Part shown: positions 24,957-33,280 of the stretch, piece by piece
How positions within the stretch are numbered: the first letter of the stretch is position 1
Layout of the letters: every line of letters starts with the position of its first letter
Assembly (NCBI GenBank): GCA_020725865.1
Contig: DYEC01000023.1
Span: 1 to 64,000, forward strand
DNA from: Anaerolinea sp.
Lineage (GTDB): Bacteria > Chloroflexota > Anaerolineae > Anaerolineales > Anaerolineaceae
Reading direction: 5' to 3'
DNA length: 64,000 bases
Made by a program: the position numbers and the translations under genes
The notes under the pieces: model-generated
Seen by the model: the letters and a program-made list of their open reading frames with translations, nothing else
The model's database searches: none
What the model was told of the DNA's origin: nothing

Positions 24957-25790
24957 CTATAAGACCAACAGCCACGTCAGCAGCGCTCCACTCAGAGCGC
25001 AGAAAGCATTTACCCAATCGTTGTTCATCCAGCGCCAGCCGCGCTTGAAGATGGTATTTGTCCCGCAGGTGTGCAGGGGATAACGCTCGGTTTCCTTCCC
25101 GCAGGTGGGGCAGGTATAAATTGCCTGCACGGTGGCGCCCAACAGCGAATCTACCAAGCTGGCGAACAAACCACCCAGCCCGATCGCTGCCAGCCAGCGG
25201 ATAGCAGTGGTTTGCCCCGACCCAAAGGGCAGAGCGAGCAAAGCGATGAATAAAGCCCCGCTCAAAGCTGCTAACGTCCCCTCGATGGTGACGCCGCCAG
25301 AACTGCCTCGTTCGACCAACCTGCCGTTGGAGATCAGGCGGGGCTGGCTCCTTGCCAGCACACCCAGTTCAGTTGCCCAGGTATCGGCGTTGACCGCCGC
25401 CATTGCTCCGGCAAACGCCGCCCATGGAAGGACGGATTGAGGAAAAAGGACATGCAGGATAACGAAAAACCCGGCAATGGCGCCGTTTGCTGCCACCTGT
25501 CCGGCATCCCGTTCCGAACCTTTGGAGAATTTTTCCGACAGCGTTTCTTTGCGTTTCTGGGAAAAGCGGGAAAGTGCGCTGGATGAGATGAAGAAGCCCA
25601 TCAGCAACACTGCCCAGCCCAGTCCGCCCAGCCCAAACACCACGCTGCCCAGCACAAAAGCCGCAAGTGCGCCGCTGGTGTTCAAGGCGCGCGCTTTGCG
25701 TGCCGCCAGCGCGATCAACAGAGCAAGAATAACACCAATGAGCAGTTGGAGACCGTTAATCATCTTCAGCGATAAATCCTCGAAAAACAA
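24957..25790 (-). CDS. DUF92 family integral membrane protein
   Basis: A 277-residue polytopic membrane protein with about six hydrophobic segments. It matches the DUF92/TMEM19/VTE6 group by its AANADTWATE-like segment (AAVNADTWATELGVLA) and SSGGVTIEGTLAALSG. Plant VTE6 is a phytyl-phosphate kinase that uses CTP; bacterial members are uncharacterised. A CPTCG...CG cysteine pair occurs in a cytoplasmic loop near residue 226. The longest frame starts with TTG 25790, with GGGA 8 bases upstream. ATG 25763 is the alternative but has a poorer site. Confidence 0.8.
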   Translation of the reverse strand: MFFEDLSLKMINGLQLLIGVILALLIALAARKARALNTSGALAAFVLGSVVFGLGGLGWAVLLMGFFISSSALSRFSQKRKETLSEKFSKGSERDAGQVAANGAIAGFFVILHVLFPQSVLPWAAFAGAMAAVNADTWATELGVLARSQPRLISNGRLVERGSSGGVTIEGTLAALSGALFIALLALPFGSGQTTAIRWLAAIGLGGLFASLVDSLLGATVQAIYTCPTCGKETERYPLHTCGTNTIFKRGWRWMNNDWVNAFCALSGALLTWLLVL

Positions 25791-25866
25791 TTCTTTATTC
25801 CCAAATGAATAGAACCATGTTTATCATACTTTGTCGCTTTTTGCAATAAACTGTAGGTGGCTTTGC

Positions 25867-25895
25867 TTGCCCTCAGCGTGACTACCTGCTACAAT
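25867..25895 (+). promoter_or_regulatory. Promoter giving a leaderless message for the DNA methyltransferase
   Basis: TTGCCC (25867-25872), a 17-bp spacer and TACAAT (25890-25895). The expected start point is near 25902, about 5 bases before ATG 25907. No Shine-Dalgarno exists. Confidence 0.6.
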
Positions 25896-25906
25896 TTTCT
25901 AGACTC

Positions 25907-26767
25907 ATGAACCGCATTTATTTTGGTGATAACTTGCCCGTTTTGCAAGCGTTGCCGGCGGAATCGGTTGACCTGATTTATGTTGACCCGCCGTTCAATA
26001 CCGGCAAACGCCAGAGTCGCATTCAGATTCGCACCGAGCAGAGCGAGGAAGGCAACCGCACCGGTTTTGGCGGCAGGCGTTATCTTACCGTCAAGGTCGG
26101 GCAGCGCGGCTATCTGGATATGTTTGATGATTATCTGGCGTTTCTGGAACCCAGACTGGTGGAAGCTTATCGTATTCTGAAACCGCACGGCAGCCTCTAC
26201 TTTCACATTGATTACCGCGAGGTGCATTACTGCAAGGTGTTGCTGGATGCGATTTTTGGGCGCGATCACTTTATGAATGAAATTATCTGGGCGTATGACT
26301 ACGGTGCGCGCACAAAGCGCAAATGGCCGCCAAAACATGACAATATCCTGTGGTATGTAAAAGACCGTTTTCACTATACTTATAATGTGGATGAAATTGA
26401 GCGAATCCCATATATGGCGCCTGGGCTGGTGGGCGCAGAAAAGGCGGCGCGCGGCAAGCTGCCAACCGATACATGGTGGCATACCATTGTACCGACCAAT
26501 AGTCATGAGAAAACCGGCTACCCAACGCAAAAGCCGCTTGGAATTTTGCGGCGCATTATTCAAGCGTCTTCCAACCCCGGCGAGGTGGTGATGGATTTCT
26601 TTGCCGGCAGCGGGACGACCGGCATGGCAGCTTGGGAGCTGGGTCGGCAATTTATTCTGATAGACAACAATCTGCAGGCGTTGGAGGTGATGGCAAAACG
26701 CTTTGCACACATCCCGCAAATCGAGTGGATTGGTTATGATCCGTACCTGCTGGCAGATGGATCATGA
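25907..26767 (+). CDS. Orphan adenine-type DNA methyltransferase, beta class
   Basis: A 286-residue site-specific DNA methyltransferase. The catalytic motif IV DPPF is at residues 27-30 and the SAM-binding motif FFAGSGTT near 230-237. This IV-before-I order defines the beta class, whose members make N6-methyladenine or N4-methylcytosine; DPPF favours adenine. PTQKPLGILRRII is motif X. Only one short insert is available for target recognition. No restriction endonuclease or specificity subunit is adjacent, so it looks like a solitary regulatory or defensive methyltransferase. The message appears leaderless. Confidence 0.88.
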   Translation: MNRIYFGDNLPVLQALPAESVDLIYVDPPFNTGKRQSRIQIRTEQSEEGNRTGFGGRRYLTVKVGQRGYLDMFDDYLAFLEPRLVEAYRILKPHGSLYFHIDYREVHYCKVLLDAIFGRDHFMNEIIWAYDYGARTKRKWPPKHDNILWYVKDRFHYTYNVDEIERIPYMAPGLVGAEKAARGKLPTDTWWHTIVPTNSHEKTGYPTQKPLGILRRIIQASSNPGEVVMDFFAGSGTTGMAAWELGRQFILIDNNLQALEVMAKRFAHIPQIEWIGYDPYLLADGS

Positions 26768-26780
26768 AAGGGAGGGAGAT

Positions 26781-27617
26781 ATGTCTTTGCGTAGATTTTG
26801 GTTTGTGTTCTTGACTGCCCTGTTGAGTGCGTGCTTTCCTTTACCGGGTCAGCGGGAGGCATTGGAGACCGAAATTGCTGGTAAGATTTACCAAACGCTG
26901 ACCGCTGCTGTGCCACCGGCAACGCCGACATTGGAGTTTACGCCAACACCGGAGTTCACGCCCACTCCCCTGCCAAGCCCGACACCTCTGCCGCAGGCAG
27001 TGGTTTTGTCGGTAAACCTGAATTTGCGCGAAGGGCCCGGCTTCAATTACACCCCGATCAAGTTGCTGGCACGCGGCGACTTGCTTTCCATCGTTGGCAC
27101 CTATGCTGAATGCGGCTGGTTAAAGGTGCGCATAGGGGACGGCACGGAAGGCTGGGTCAAGGGAGATTCCACCTATGTGTCTTACAAAGAGGACTGCCGC
27201 ACCTTTCCGCCCGGTACATTTCGACCGCCAAACGGTACCATCCTGTTTGATCAGCGCAAACTGTTTGGAGGCGGTGAGCTGACGGTTGAGAACAACAGCG
27301 ATCAGGAAGGACTGGTAGTTTTGACGGATAGCGTGAGCAACCCATTGGTGGCGTTCTATGTGCGTCAGGATGAAAGCTTCACGCTCACTCGTATCGCCGA
27401 TGGCAGCTATCAGTTGTATTTCACGCTTGGCTCGGAATGGGTTGGAGATGAGCTGAAATTTCTTAATGTCTCCGCAGTCAAACGCATGGATGAACTGCTG
27501 GCGTTTGCAACCACCGGGGCAATCTTTACGACCTGGAAAGTCAGCCTGCAATCCCCGCCGGGTGGAACCGGCAGAGCAAGCGAGATCCCTGAAAGCGAAT
27601 TCCCCGCGCTGAAGTGA
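26781..27617 (+). CDS. SH3b-domain lipoprotein
   Basis: A 278-residue predicted surface lipoprotein. A signal peptide ends in LLSAC with lipidated Cys18. A Thr/Pro-rich spacer (about 50-75) and a bacterial SH3 domain (about 78-135) follow, the latter reading NLREGPGFNYTPIKLLARGD and GWLKVRIGDGTEGWVKG. The C-terminal half (about 150-278) is an unrecognised beta-rich domain. SH3b domains bind peptidoglycan or peptides, so an envelope role is likely. The frame extends upstream into the methyltransferase gene, but GGGAGGGAG before ATG 26781 fixes the start. Confidence 0.85.
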   Translation: MSLRRFWFVFLTALLSACFPLPGQREALETEIAGKIYQTLTAAVPPATPTLEFTPTPEFTPTPLPSPTPLPQAVVLSVNLNLREGPGFNYTPIKLLARGDLLSIVGTYAECGWLKVRIGDGTEGWVKGDSTYVSYKEDCRTFPPGTFRPPNGTILFDQRKLFGGGELTVENNSDQEGLVVLTDSVSNPLVAFYVRQDESFTLTRIADGSYQLYFTLGSEWVGDELKFLNVSAVKRMDELLAFATTGAIFTTWKVSLQSPPGGTGRASEIPESEFPALK

Positions 27618-27633
27618 AACCTTAGAGATCATT

Positions 27634-28395
27634 ATGAGCGAAACCCCACCCATTCTGGAATACGATCCATCACCGCGCGCCATTCTCGAACCGCAAACCA
27701 AATTTGAAGGGCGGGCACCGGCACGAGCAGTGCTGTGCTTTTTTCAAGAGGTGTTGCAGAAACTGCTGGAGGGCGGTCAGCTCAGGGTGGTTGGGCATCT
27801 GATTTCTGAGATCGGGCGCAATCCGATTTATGAGCTGGAATGGCAGGGCGCGCGGCTGCTGGTACTGCATCCGGGCGTAGGTGCACCGCTGGCAGCGGGG
27901 TTTCTTGAAGAGCTGATTTCGCTGGGAGTGAAAAAGGTGATTGTCTGCGGCGGGTGCGGCGTGTTGGATCACAATATCGCTGCCGGGCGGCTGGTGGTTT
28001 TGCGTTCTGCGGTGCGTGATGAAGGCACGTCCTATCATTACCTGCCGCCGGCTCGTGAGGTGGAAGCCAGTCCCCAAGCGGTTGCGGCGATAGAAGAGAC
28101 GCTGTGCCGTCGCGGCTTGCCGTATCTGGTGGGCAAGTCCTGGACGACGGATGGGCTATACCGCGAGACTGAAGCGCGGCGGATGCGGCGGATGATGGAG
28201 GGCTGTCTGGTGGTGGAAATGGAGGCGGCGGCTTTGTTTGCGGTGGCGAGCTTTCGCAAGATAAGGCTGGGGCAGCTTGTCTATGGCGGCGATCTGGTTG
28301 TGCCGGAAGGCTGGGATGAACGTGCCTGGTTTAACCGCAAAAGTGACCGCGAGTTGCTCTTCTGGCTGGCGGTGGAGGCTTGTGCGGGGTTATAA
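27634..28395 (+). CDS. Nucleoside phosphorylase (uridine/purine type)
   Basis: A 253-residue PNP/UDP-family phosphorylase that releases a base from a nucleoside and forms ribose 1-phosphate. Family features include VIVCGGCGVLDHNIAAGRLV (phosphate/base loop), the Glu in VVEMEAAALFAVASF that contacts the ribose, and SWTTDGLYRET. The substrate specificity (uridine versus inosine/adenosine) is not decided by these motifs. It starts 17 bp after the lipoprotein gene and converges with lipA, 6 bp between stops. Confidence 0.88.
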   Translation: MSETPPILEYDPSPRAILEPQTKFEGRAPARAVLCFFQEVLQKLLEGGQLRVVGHLISEIGRNPIYELEWQGARLLVLHPGVGAPLAAGFLEELISLGVKKVIVCGGCGVLDHNIAAGRLVVLRSAVRDEGTSYHYLPPAREVEASPQAVAAIEETLCRRGLPYLVGKSWTTDGLYRETEARRMRRMMEGCLVVEMEAAALFAVASFRKIRLGQLVYGGDLVVPEGWDERAWFNRKSDRELLFWLAVEACAGL

Positions 28396-28400
28396 GGCGA

Positions 28401-29342
28401 TTATTGCTTGTCTCCGTATAGCTGGCGATGTACGACGCTCAAAGCGCGCACCTGCTCGGCGGCGTGATAGGAAGAACGCACCAGCGGGGCGCTTTCTACC
28501 CAGCGAAAGCCAATGCTGTACCCATAATCACGCAATTCCTGGAATTCTTCCAGTGTGTAATAACGGCTGATAGGCAGATGCCGCCGGCTGGGTTGCAGAT
28601 ATTGACCAACCGTTAGGATGTCCACCTGCCAATCGCGCAGGTCGTGCATGACGGCTTTTACCTCGTCCATCGTTTCGCCCAGCCCAACCATAATGCCGGA
28701 TTTGGTCAGCACATCCGGGTCAAGTTTTTTGGCGTTGCTCAGGACTGCCTGTGACCACTCGTAACGGTCTTGCGGCTGGACAAGCTTGAACAGACGCGGC
28801 ACGGTTTCAACATTATGGTTGAGGATTTCGGGGCGGGCATCCATGACGATTTTCAATGCTTCAAGACTACCCTTAAAATCCGGAATCAGCACCTCAATGG
28901 AACAACCGGGGTGCAGTTCGCGGATGCGGCGGATAACCATCGCAAAGATCGGTGCGCCGCCATCTTTGCGCTCATCGCGGTTGACACTGGTGATCACAGC
29001 GTGTTTGAGATTCATCGCTTTTACCGCTTGAGCGACGCGTTCCGGCTCTTCCCAATCCAGCGGCAGTGGACGGCCGTGTTTGACATCGCAAAAGCCACAG
29101 GTGCGCGTGCAAATATCGCCCATAATCAGAAAGGTGGCAGTACCGCTTCCCCAGCATTCCCCCATATTCGGGCAGCCTGCTTCTTCGCAGACGGTATGTA
29201 AAGCCTTCTGACGCATTAGATTTTGCAGCCATTCGTAGGTTTCACCGGATGGGGCGCGCACTTTGATCCACTCCGGACGGCGTATGGGTGTGGTGTCCAT
29301 GCGTTCAGGATTTATGCGATCTCGGGTCGGATTTATCGGCAT
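28401..29342 (-). CDS. lipA: Lipoyl synthase
   Basis: A 313-residue radical SAM enzyme that inserts two sulfurs into octanoyl groups on lipoyl carrier proteins. Both clusters are visible: the auxiliary cluster C52-x4-C57-x5-C63 and the radical SAM motif C78-x3-C82-x2-C85. The conserved serine ligand lies in [10 protein letters not shown] near the C-terminus. AGGAGG precedes ATG 29342. No lipB or lipM partner is nearby. Confidence 0.97.
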   Translation of the reverse strand: MPINPTRDRINPERMDTTPIRRPEWIKVRAPSGETYEWLQNLMRQKALHTVCEEAGCPNMGECWGSGTATFLIMGDICTRTCGFCDVKHGRPLPLDWEEPERVAQAVKAMNLKHAVITSVNRDERKDGGAPIFAMVIRRIRELHPGCSIEVLIPDFKGSLEALKIVMDARPEILNHNVETVPRLFKLVQPQDRYEWSQAVLSNAKKLDPDVLTKSGIMVGLGETMDEVKAVMHDLRDWQVDILTVGQYLQPSRRHLPISRYYTLEEFQELRDYGYSIGFRWVESAPLVRSSYHAAEQVRALSVVHRQLYGDKQ

Positions 29343-29389
29343 ACTACCTCCTGCCGCTCATTATATATGGTTTGAGCGGCCCTGTAAAG

Positions 29390-30166
29390 CTAAAAATTGC
29401 CCGCCACCCGCAAACCGGTCAGCCGTTCCAGCAGTTTGCGCAGCAACCAGATCGGAAACAACAAAATCAGGTGCAGGATTAAACTAATGGCAAAAACAAC
29501 TGCAAGTGCCTTCAGCGCTGCGTTCAAGCCCGGCGCCAGATAAGCCAGCATCCATTGCCCGGCGCCTGCCAGTGAGGCGACCCCGCCCAGTACGACGAGA
29601 AGCAAAACCAACGGCAACCAGGCGCGGCGGTCTGAGTCAGAAGGCAGCATGGTGCTGCTCACTGTAAATGCCAGATAAAACCACAGCCAGAAATCCGGTC
29701 GGGATGGCATGGCGAGCAGGGAACCCAGCAACATTCCCCATGCCTGTTGTGATGCCAGAGCCGCCCAGTTGCTCATCCCAAGCGGCTGCAATCCCAGATA
29801 AGCGGTGATTAGCCCGCCGCTGATCAGCGGCGCCATGCCGATAAAGGCATCGCGCAGAAAATCACTGCGTGCGGTTTCCACGTATCCCAACCGGACATGC
29901 CCATCCGGCAATACCTGCGGCAGGATGGAAAACCTGCCTGTCCTCACCTGCAGAAGACGGGCAGCCAGCCAGTGACTTAATTCATGCACCAAAACGCCGG
30001 GTAAGAACAACAACGAAAACAGCCCAATGGTCAGTGCTGGACGACGGGTGAGCAACAGAAAGACCGCCTGGATTTCTAGATGCAGCCGCCGGTTGACAAA
30101 CAGGAAAGGCGCCAGCGTAATCAGTAGCCAGCCCAGTCCGCTAAAAGCGATTGCTGTGCCTTCCAA
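29390..30166 (-). CDS. Membrane zinc metallopeptidase with HEXXH (M50-like)
   Basis: A 258-residue polytopic protein with a zinc-protease signature HELSH (His61, Glu62, His65) inside the second hydrophobic segment, as in site-2 proteases and related M50 or FtsH-independent membrane peptidases. A later Asp-rich loop, MLPSDSDRRAW, could supply the third ligand. Six or so hydrophobic segments follow. No PDZ or CBS domain is present. The start is TTG 30166 with only a weak site, 6 bp after the tpiA stop, so it is probably coupled to tpiA. The substrate is unknown. Confidence 0.75.
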   Translation of the reverse strand: MEGTAIAFSGLGWLLITLAPFLFVNRRLHLEIQAVFLLLTRRPALTIGLFSLLFLPGVLVHELSHWLAARLLQVRTGRFSILPQVLPDGHVRLGYVETARSDFLRDAFIGMAPLISGGLITAYLGLQPLGMSNWAALASQQAWGMLLGSLLAMPSRPDFWLWFYLAFTVSSTMLPSDSDRRAWLPLVLLLVVLGGVASLAGAGQWMLAYLAPGLNAALKALAVVFAISLILHLILLFPIWLLRKLLERLTGLRVAGNF

Positions 30167-30172
30167 ATTCGC

Positions 30173-30931
30173 CTACACCGCGGCTGCCTTTGTAATGGCG
30201 ACAAAATCATCGGCTTTCAGGCTTGCGCCACCGACCAGCGCACCGTCAATTTCCGGCTGAGTGAAGAACTCGGCGGCAATATCGCCCTTGACAGAACCGC
30301 CATAGAGGACACGAACTGCTTCCGCTACCTCGCGCCCGAATAGGCTTTGCAATGTAGGGCGGATATAGTTCGCGACAACGGCGTTGGCGTTCTCGCCGCT
30401 GGAAGCGCGCCCGGTGCCAATTGCCCAGACCGGTTCGTAAGCGATGACAATTTTGCCAGCTTGGTCAACTGGGATGCCTTCCAGCCCGGCTTTCACCTGT
30501 CGGGTGACCACCGCGGCGGTCTGGCCGCTTTCGTTTTCTGCCAGCGTTTCCCCTACGCAGACGATCGGGATCAAACCGATTGCCAATGCAGCTTTGGTTT
30601 TCTTGTTGACGGTTTCATCAGTCTCGCCAAAGTAGGTACGACGTTCGGAATGCCCGATGATGACGTACTGACAGAACTCTTTTACCATCGCTGGTGAAAT
30701 TTCACCGGTGAACGCGCCGGAGGCTTCCCAGTACAGGTCTTGTGCGCCCAGACCGATGCCGGTGCCTTCCAGCAGCCGGGAAATCGCCATCAACGCGGTA
30801 AATGGCGGACAAATCACCCGCTCGACAGATGGAACAGATTGAAGTCCCAGCAGCATTTGCGAGACCAGCGCAGTGGCTTCACTAACGGTTTTGTTCATTT
30901 TCCAATTTCCAGCAACCAGTGGTGTACGCAT
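30173..30931 (-). CDS. tpiA: Triosephosphate isomerase
   Basis: A 252-residue TIM-barrel enzyme interconverting dihydroxyacetone phosphate and glyceraldehyde 3-phosphate. Active-site residues are intact: NWKMNK (Lys), IGHSERR (His) and AYEPVWAIGTG (Glu and loop 6). GAGAGG precedes ATG 30931. It heads a two-gene unit with the membrane metallopeptidase. Confidence 0.97.
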   Translation of the reverse strand: MRTPLVAGNWKMNKTVSEATALVSQMLLGLQSVPSVERVICPPFTALMAISRLLEGTGIGLGAQDLYWEASGAFTGEISPAMVKEFCQYVIIGHSERRTYFGETDETVNKKTKAALAIGLIPIVCVGETLAENESGQTAAVVTRQVKAGLEGIPVDQAGKIVIAYEPVWAIGTGRASSGENANAVVANYIRPTLQSLFGREVAEAVRVLYGGSVKGDIAAEFFTQPEIDGALVGGASLKADDFVAITKAAAV

Positions 30932-31006
30932 TGTTAACCTCTCTGCAAAAATATAATCTCACCCTCCAACATTATGGAAGTGTGTTGTGGATGCCGCTTT
31001 GTTTCA

Positions 31007-31103
31007 TTCGGGATAAGAGATTGCTTTTATGGCGCAATTTGGTAGCCTGTGAAGGCAGGCAGGTTGGATTACCTGCCCCATTCTTTGGTTTCTTTATCCC
31101 GAA
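31007..31103. repeat. Inverted repeat enclosing a small hairpin
   Basis: The 10-bp arms TTCGGGATAA (31007-31016) and TTATCCCGAA (31094-31103) enclose 77 bp, within which GGCAGGT/ACCTGCC makes a second 7-bp stem. No gene lies here. It may be a short non-coding RNA, a degenerate miniature element or a processing structure between the divergent tpiA promoter and the osmC 3' end. Confidence 0.4.
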
Positions 31104-31154
31104 CTCATGCTATTTTAACAGAGAACTGTTATCTTTTGTAAAATCAGAGTCGTG

Positions 31155-31550
31155 TCAGGCAACCTGTGTGTAGACGTTAAAAGCGGGTGGATTTTCCAGG
31201 TGCTTTTTGACCGCGCAAAGTTCCGCCGAACGCACCAGTGCATCTCGGTAACGTTCCGGAAAGGTGGCTGGAACCTGTATCTCGATGTCCACTTTTTCGA
31301 CCATACCGTTCATCGGGTTGCTGTGGACGCGCTGGATCAAACGGATGCCTTCAGTGGGCAGACCGCGCTGGCGGCAGAAGCCCAACACGTAGATACCGGC
31401 GCAGGTACCTAATGAGGCTAAAAACAGAGCGAAAGGCGTCGGGGCTGAACCTTCGCCGCCGCCCATTGGCGGCTGGTCAGTCTTGACAGTGTAAGGTCCA
31501 AAGTGTGCATCAACGCGCGCCCCGCCGGGAAAGTCAATCAGCATTTCCAT
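31155..31550 (-). CDS. OsmC/Ohr-family protein
   Basis: A 131-residue OsmC-fold protein. The two conserved redox cysteines appear at Cys50 (SLGTCAGIYV) and Cys112 (AELCAVKKHLE), so peroxidase chemistry on organic hydroperoxides is plausible. The GGEGSAPTPFALFLASLG segment is the family signature. An AAGGAG lies about 13 bases before the ATG, a little far. It is a single gene transcribed towards tpiA. Confidence 0.88.
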   Translation of the reverse strand: MEMLIDFPGGARVDAHFGPYTVKTDQPPMGGGEGSAPTPFALFLASLGTCAGIYVLGFCRQRGLPTEGIRLIQRVHSNPMNGMVEKVDIEIQVPATFPERYRDALVRSAELCAVKKHLENPPAFNVYTQVA

Positions 31551-31686
31551 TTTTGTTGTTGTCTCCTTGATAAGTCTTAGTTTAGATTACCAAAAGTTGG
31601 ATGATACTCTTATGCAAAAAGTTACATGTCATATTGTGCTGTTTCATTTATCATACTCCACCCAGTAAAAGGCATGAGTTTTGTCA

Positions 31687-31705
31687 GCACTTTTAAGAAA
31701 AGTGC
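31687..31705 (+). repeat. Inverted repeat upstream of the cNMP-binding gene
   Basis: GCACTTTT and AAAAGTGC (8-bp arms, 3-base loop) follow directly after a TTGTCA hexamer (31681-31686). The position, about 35-50 bp before the start codon, suits an operator or a leader hairpin. No good -10 is spaced correctly. Confidence 0.4.
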
Positions 31706-31738
31706 CACTATTACATATCGGGGGGTTTCATTAACATA

Positions 31739-32242
31739 ATGGCAATGTTGCGAGAAGAACTGGCTCATCTTCCCCTTTTTGAAGGCTTAAGTAGTGAACA
31801 GCTTGAGCAATTTGCCGCGTTGCTGGATATTTGTTACCTGACCAAGGGTACGCGTGTTTTCGAGCAGGGTGATGCAGCCGAATATCTCTACATCCTCTTG
31901 GAAGGGGAAGTTCTGATTCGTTATAAACCCTATGACGGGGATGAGCTCACGGTGGCGCGTGTGGTGCCGGGCGGGGTATTTGGATGGTCGGCGGCGCTGG
32001 GACGCTCAGCCTATACTGCTTCTACGGTTGTTGTTCAGGATGGCAGGGCTTATCGCCTGCGGGCGGAGAAACTACAAAAACTATGTGACCAATGTCCCGA
32101 AACCGGTGTTATACTATTAAAAAAACTGACAGAAGTCATTTCCCGGCGTGTTCAGGTAACTCATGAACAAGTGTTTGGTATTCTAAGCCAGGGCATGGAT
32201 AGTAGCGGTGATTGCGAGCGGGAGTTTGAGGATGGCAACTGA
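31739..32242 (+). CDS. Cyclic-nucleotide-binding domain protein without a DNA-binding domain
   Basis: A 167-residue single-domain protein with a CRP-type sensor fold (about 10-130): LPLFEGLSSEQLEQFAALLD, then GDAAEYLYILLEGEVLIRY, then VVPGGVFGWSAALG. The last is the phosphate-binding cassette but lacks the usual Arg-Ser/Thr pair, so ligand binding is uncertain. The chain ends after the C-helix with no helix-turn-helix, so it cannot act as a normal CRP regulator. It overlaps the NifU-like gene by 11 bases, which implies joint function. The translation start lacks a well-spaced Shine-Dalgarno. Confidence 0.8.
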   Translation: MAMLREELAHLPLFEGLSSEQLEQFAALLDICYLTKGTRVFEQGDAAEYLYILLEGEVLIRYKPYDGDELTVARVVPGGVFGWSAALGRSAYTASTVVVQDGRAYRLRAEKLQKLCDQCPETGVILLKKLTEVISRRVQVTHEQVFGILSQGMDSSGDCEREFEDGN

Positions 32243-32489
32243 TAGTATTCCCAATTATTCAACCGATGAGCAACTGCGCGGCTTAATTGAACAACTGGAT
32301 GCCTATATCAGCCACTATCATGGCGGCAGTGTGCAGTTGGTTTCTTTTGATGGAAAAGTGGTGAAGGTTCACTTAGGGGGAGCCTGCGAGGATTGTCCGC
32401 TTTCTCCCACCACACTGCATGGGTGGGTAGAAGGCACCATCCGCCAGTTTTTCCCGGAAATTGAACGGGTGGAGGACGTAAAACCCTGA
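32232..32489 (+). CDS. NifU C-terminal-domain Fe-S scaffold protein
   Basis: An 85-residue protein equivalent to the C-terminal NifU/Nfu domain, which carries or transfers Fe-S clusters. The CxxC motif is in GGACEDCPLSPTTLHGWVEG, preceded by the family HGG-x-V-x-L pattern (YHGGSVQLVSFDGKVVKVHL). ATG 32232 lies within the 3' end of the preceding gene, with TTTGAGG just upstream; the frame extends 8 codons further. No IscS/SufS or SufBCD genes are nearby. Confidence 0.88.
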   Translation: MATDSIPNYSTDEQLRGLIEQLDAYISHYHGGSVQLVSFDGKVVKVHLGGACEDCPLSPTTLHGWVEGTIRQFFPEIERVEDVKP

Positions 32490-32493
32490 CTTT

Positions 32494-33264
32494 TTAGCGC
32501 CGTTCGGTTCGGCGTTCCCATTCGGCAACAGCGGCGCGCAACAGCGCCTTTGCTTCTTCGTCGTCCACGGCGTCAATGCCGTGATATCGTCTGGTACCAA
32601 TCCAGACGATTACTCCTTCTTTTGGGTCCTCTGCCAATTTAACGATCTTTCCAGCCAATGATGAAGCCGGCAGCATTTCCTGCAACACTTCATCAATTTG
32701 CTGAACGATGCTCAGCAGAGCCGGGGGAGCTTTCTCTTCTTTTGTGGGTTTAGTGGAAGAAGGTTTTTGGGCTTGGTTTACAGCTGTTAGAACAGGCGGG
32801 GGGGGCGTTTGAGTTTCTTCGGCCGTTGTAGGCAGGGATTGTTCTGGTGGTGCTGTATCTGCAACAGCAGGCTTGTGCCGGGTTGGTTTTTGGCGTTCCT
32901 CAGCCGGTGCGCCCATCCAAATCAACCATTCACGCGTCAGCAAAGCCGTTTGCTGGCGCAGGCGTTCATCCATCGCTCGTGCACTTTCGAAACGTTTTTC
33001 ATCCAATATGGCGATCAGTTTGCCGCTGGAACGTGAACGCAGCAGACGCAGCACTTCGATTTCGTCACCGGGTTCGATGATTGGCTTCTCGGCAGTGGCT
33101 GTTTCAAATTCATGTTGCTCTTCTATTATGGTTTTTTCGGCAGGTTGATCTTTTTCAGCTTCTTTTTTGCCGCGGTCGGCGAACAGCATTGCTACCAGTG
33201 CACCGCCAATAAAACCCACCGTGACAAAGATTAGCGCCAGCAACAAAACATTTCCCAACGCCAT
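32494..33264 (-). CDS. Single-span membrane protein, unknown function
   Basis: A 256-residue protein with an N-terminal transmembrane helix (about 5-27) and a charged helical region (about 30-130, including EIEVLRLLRSRSSGKLIAIL). A Pro/Thr-rich linker (about 135-185) follows. A C-terminal domain with VIVWIGTRRYHGIDAVDDEE resembles domains placed on envelope-associated proteins but is not one I can name. GGAGGGG before ATG 33264 fixes the start; the frame runs back into mutM. It is the last gene of the seven-gene operon. Confidence 0.7.
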   Translation of the reverse strand: MALGNVLLLALIFVTVGFIGGALVAMLFADRGKKEAEKDQPAEKTIIEEQHEFETATAEKPIIEPGDEIEVLRLLRSRSSGKLIAILDEKRFESARAMDERLRQQTALLTREWLIWMGAPAEERQKPTRHKPAVADTAPPEQSLPTTAEETQTPPPPVLTAVNQAQKPSSTKPTKEEKAPPALLSIVQQIDEVLQEMLPASSLAGKIVKLAEDPKEGVIVWIGTRRYHGIDAVDDEEAKALLRAAVAEWERRTERR

Positions 33265-33280
33265 AACCAACCCCTCCAGT

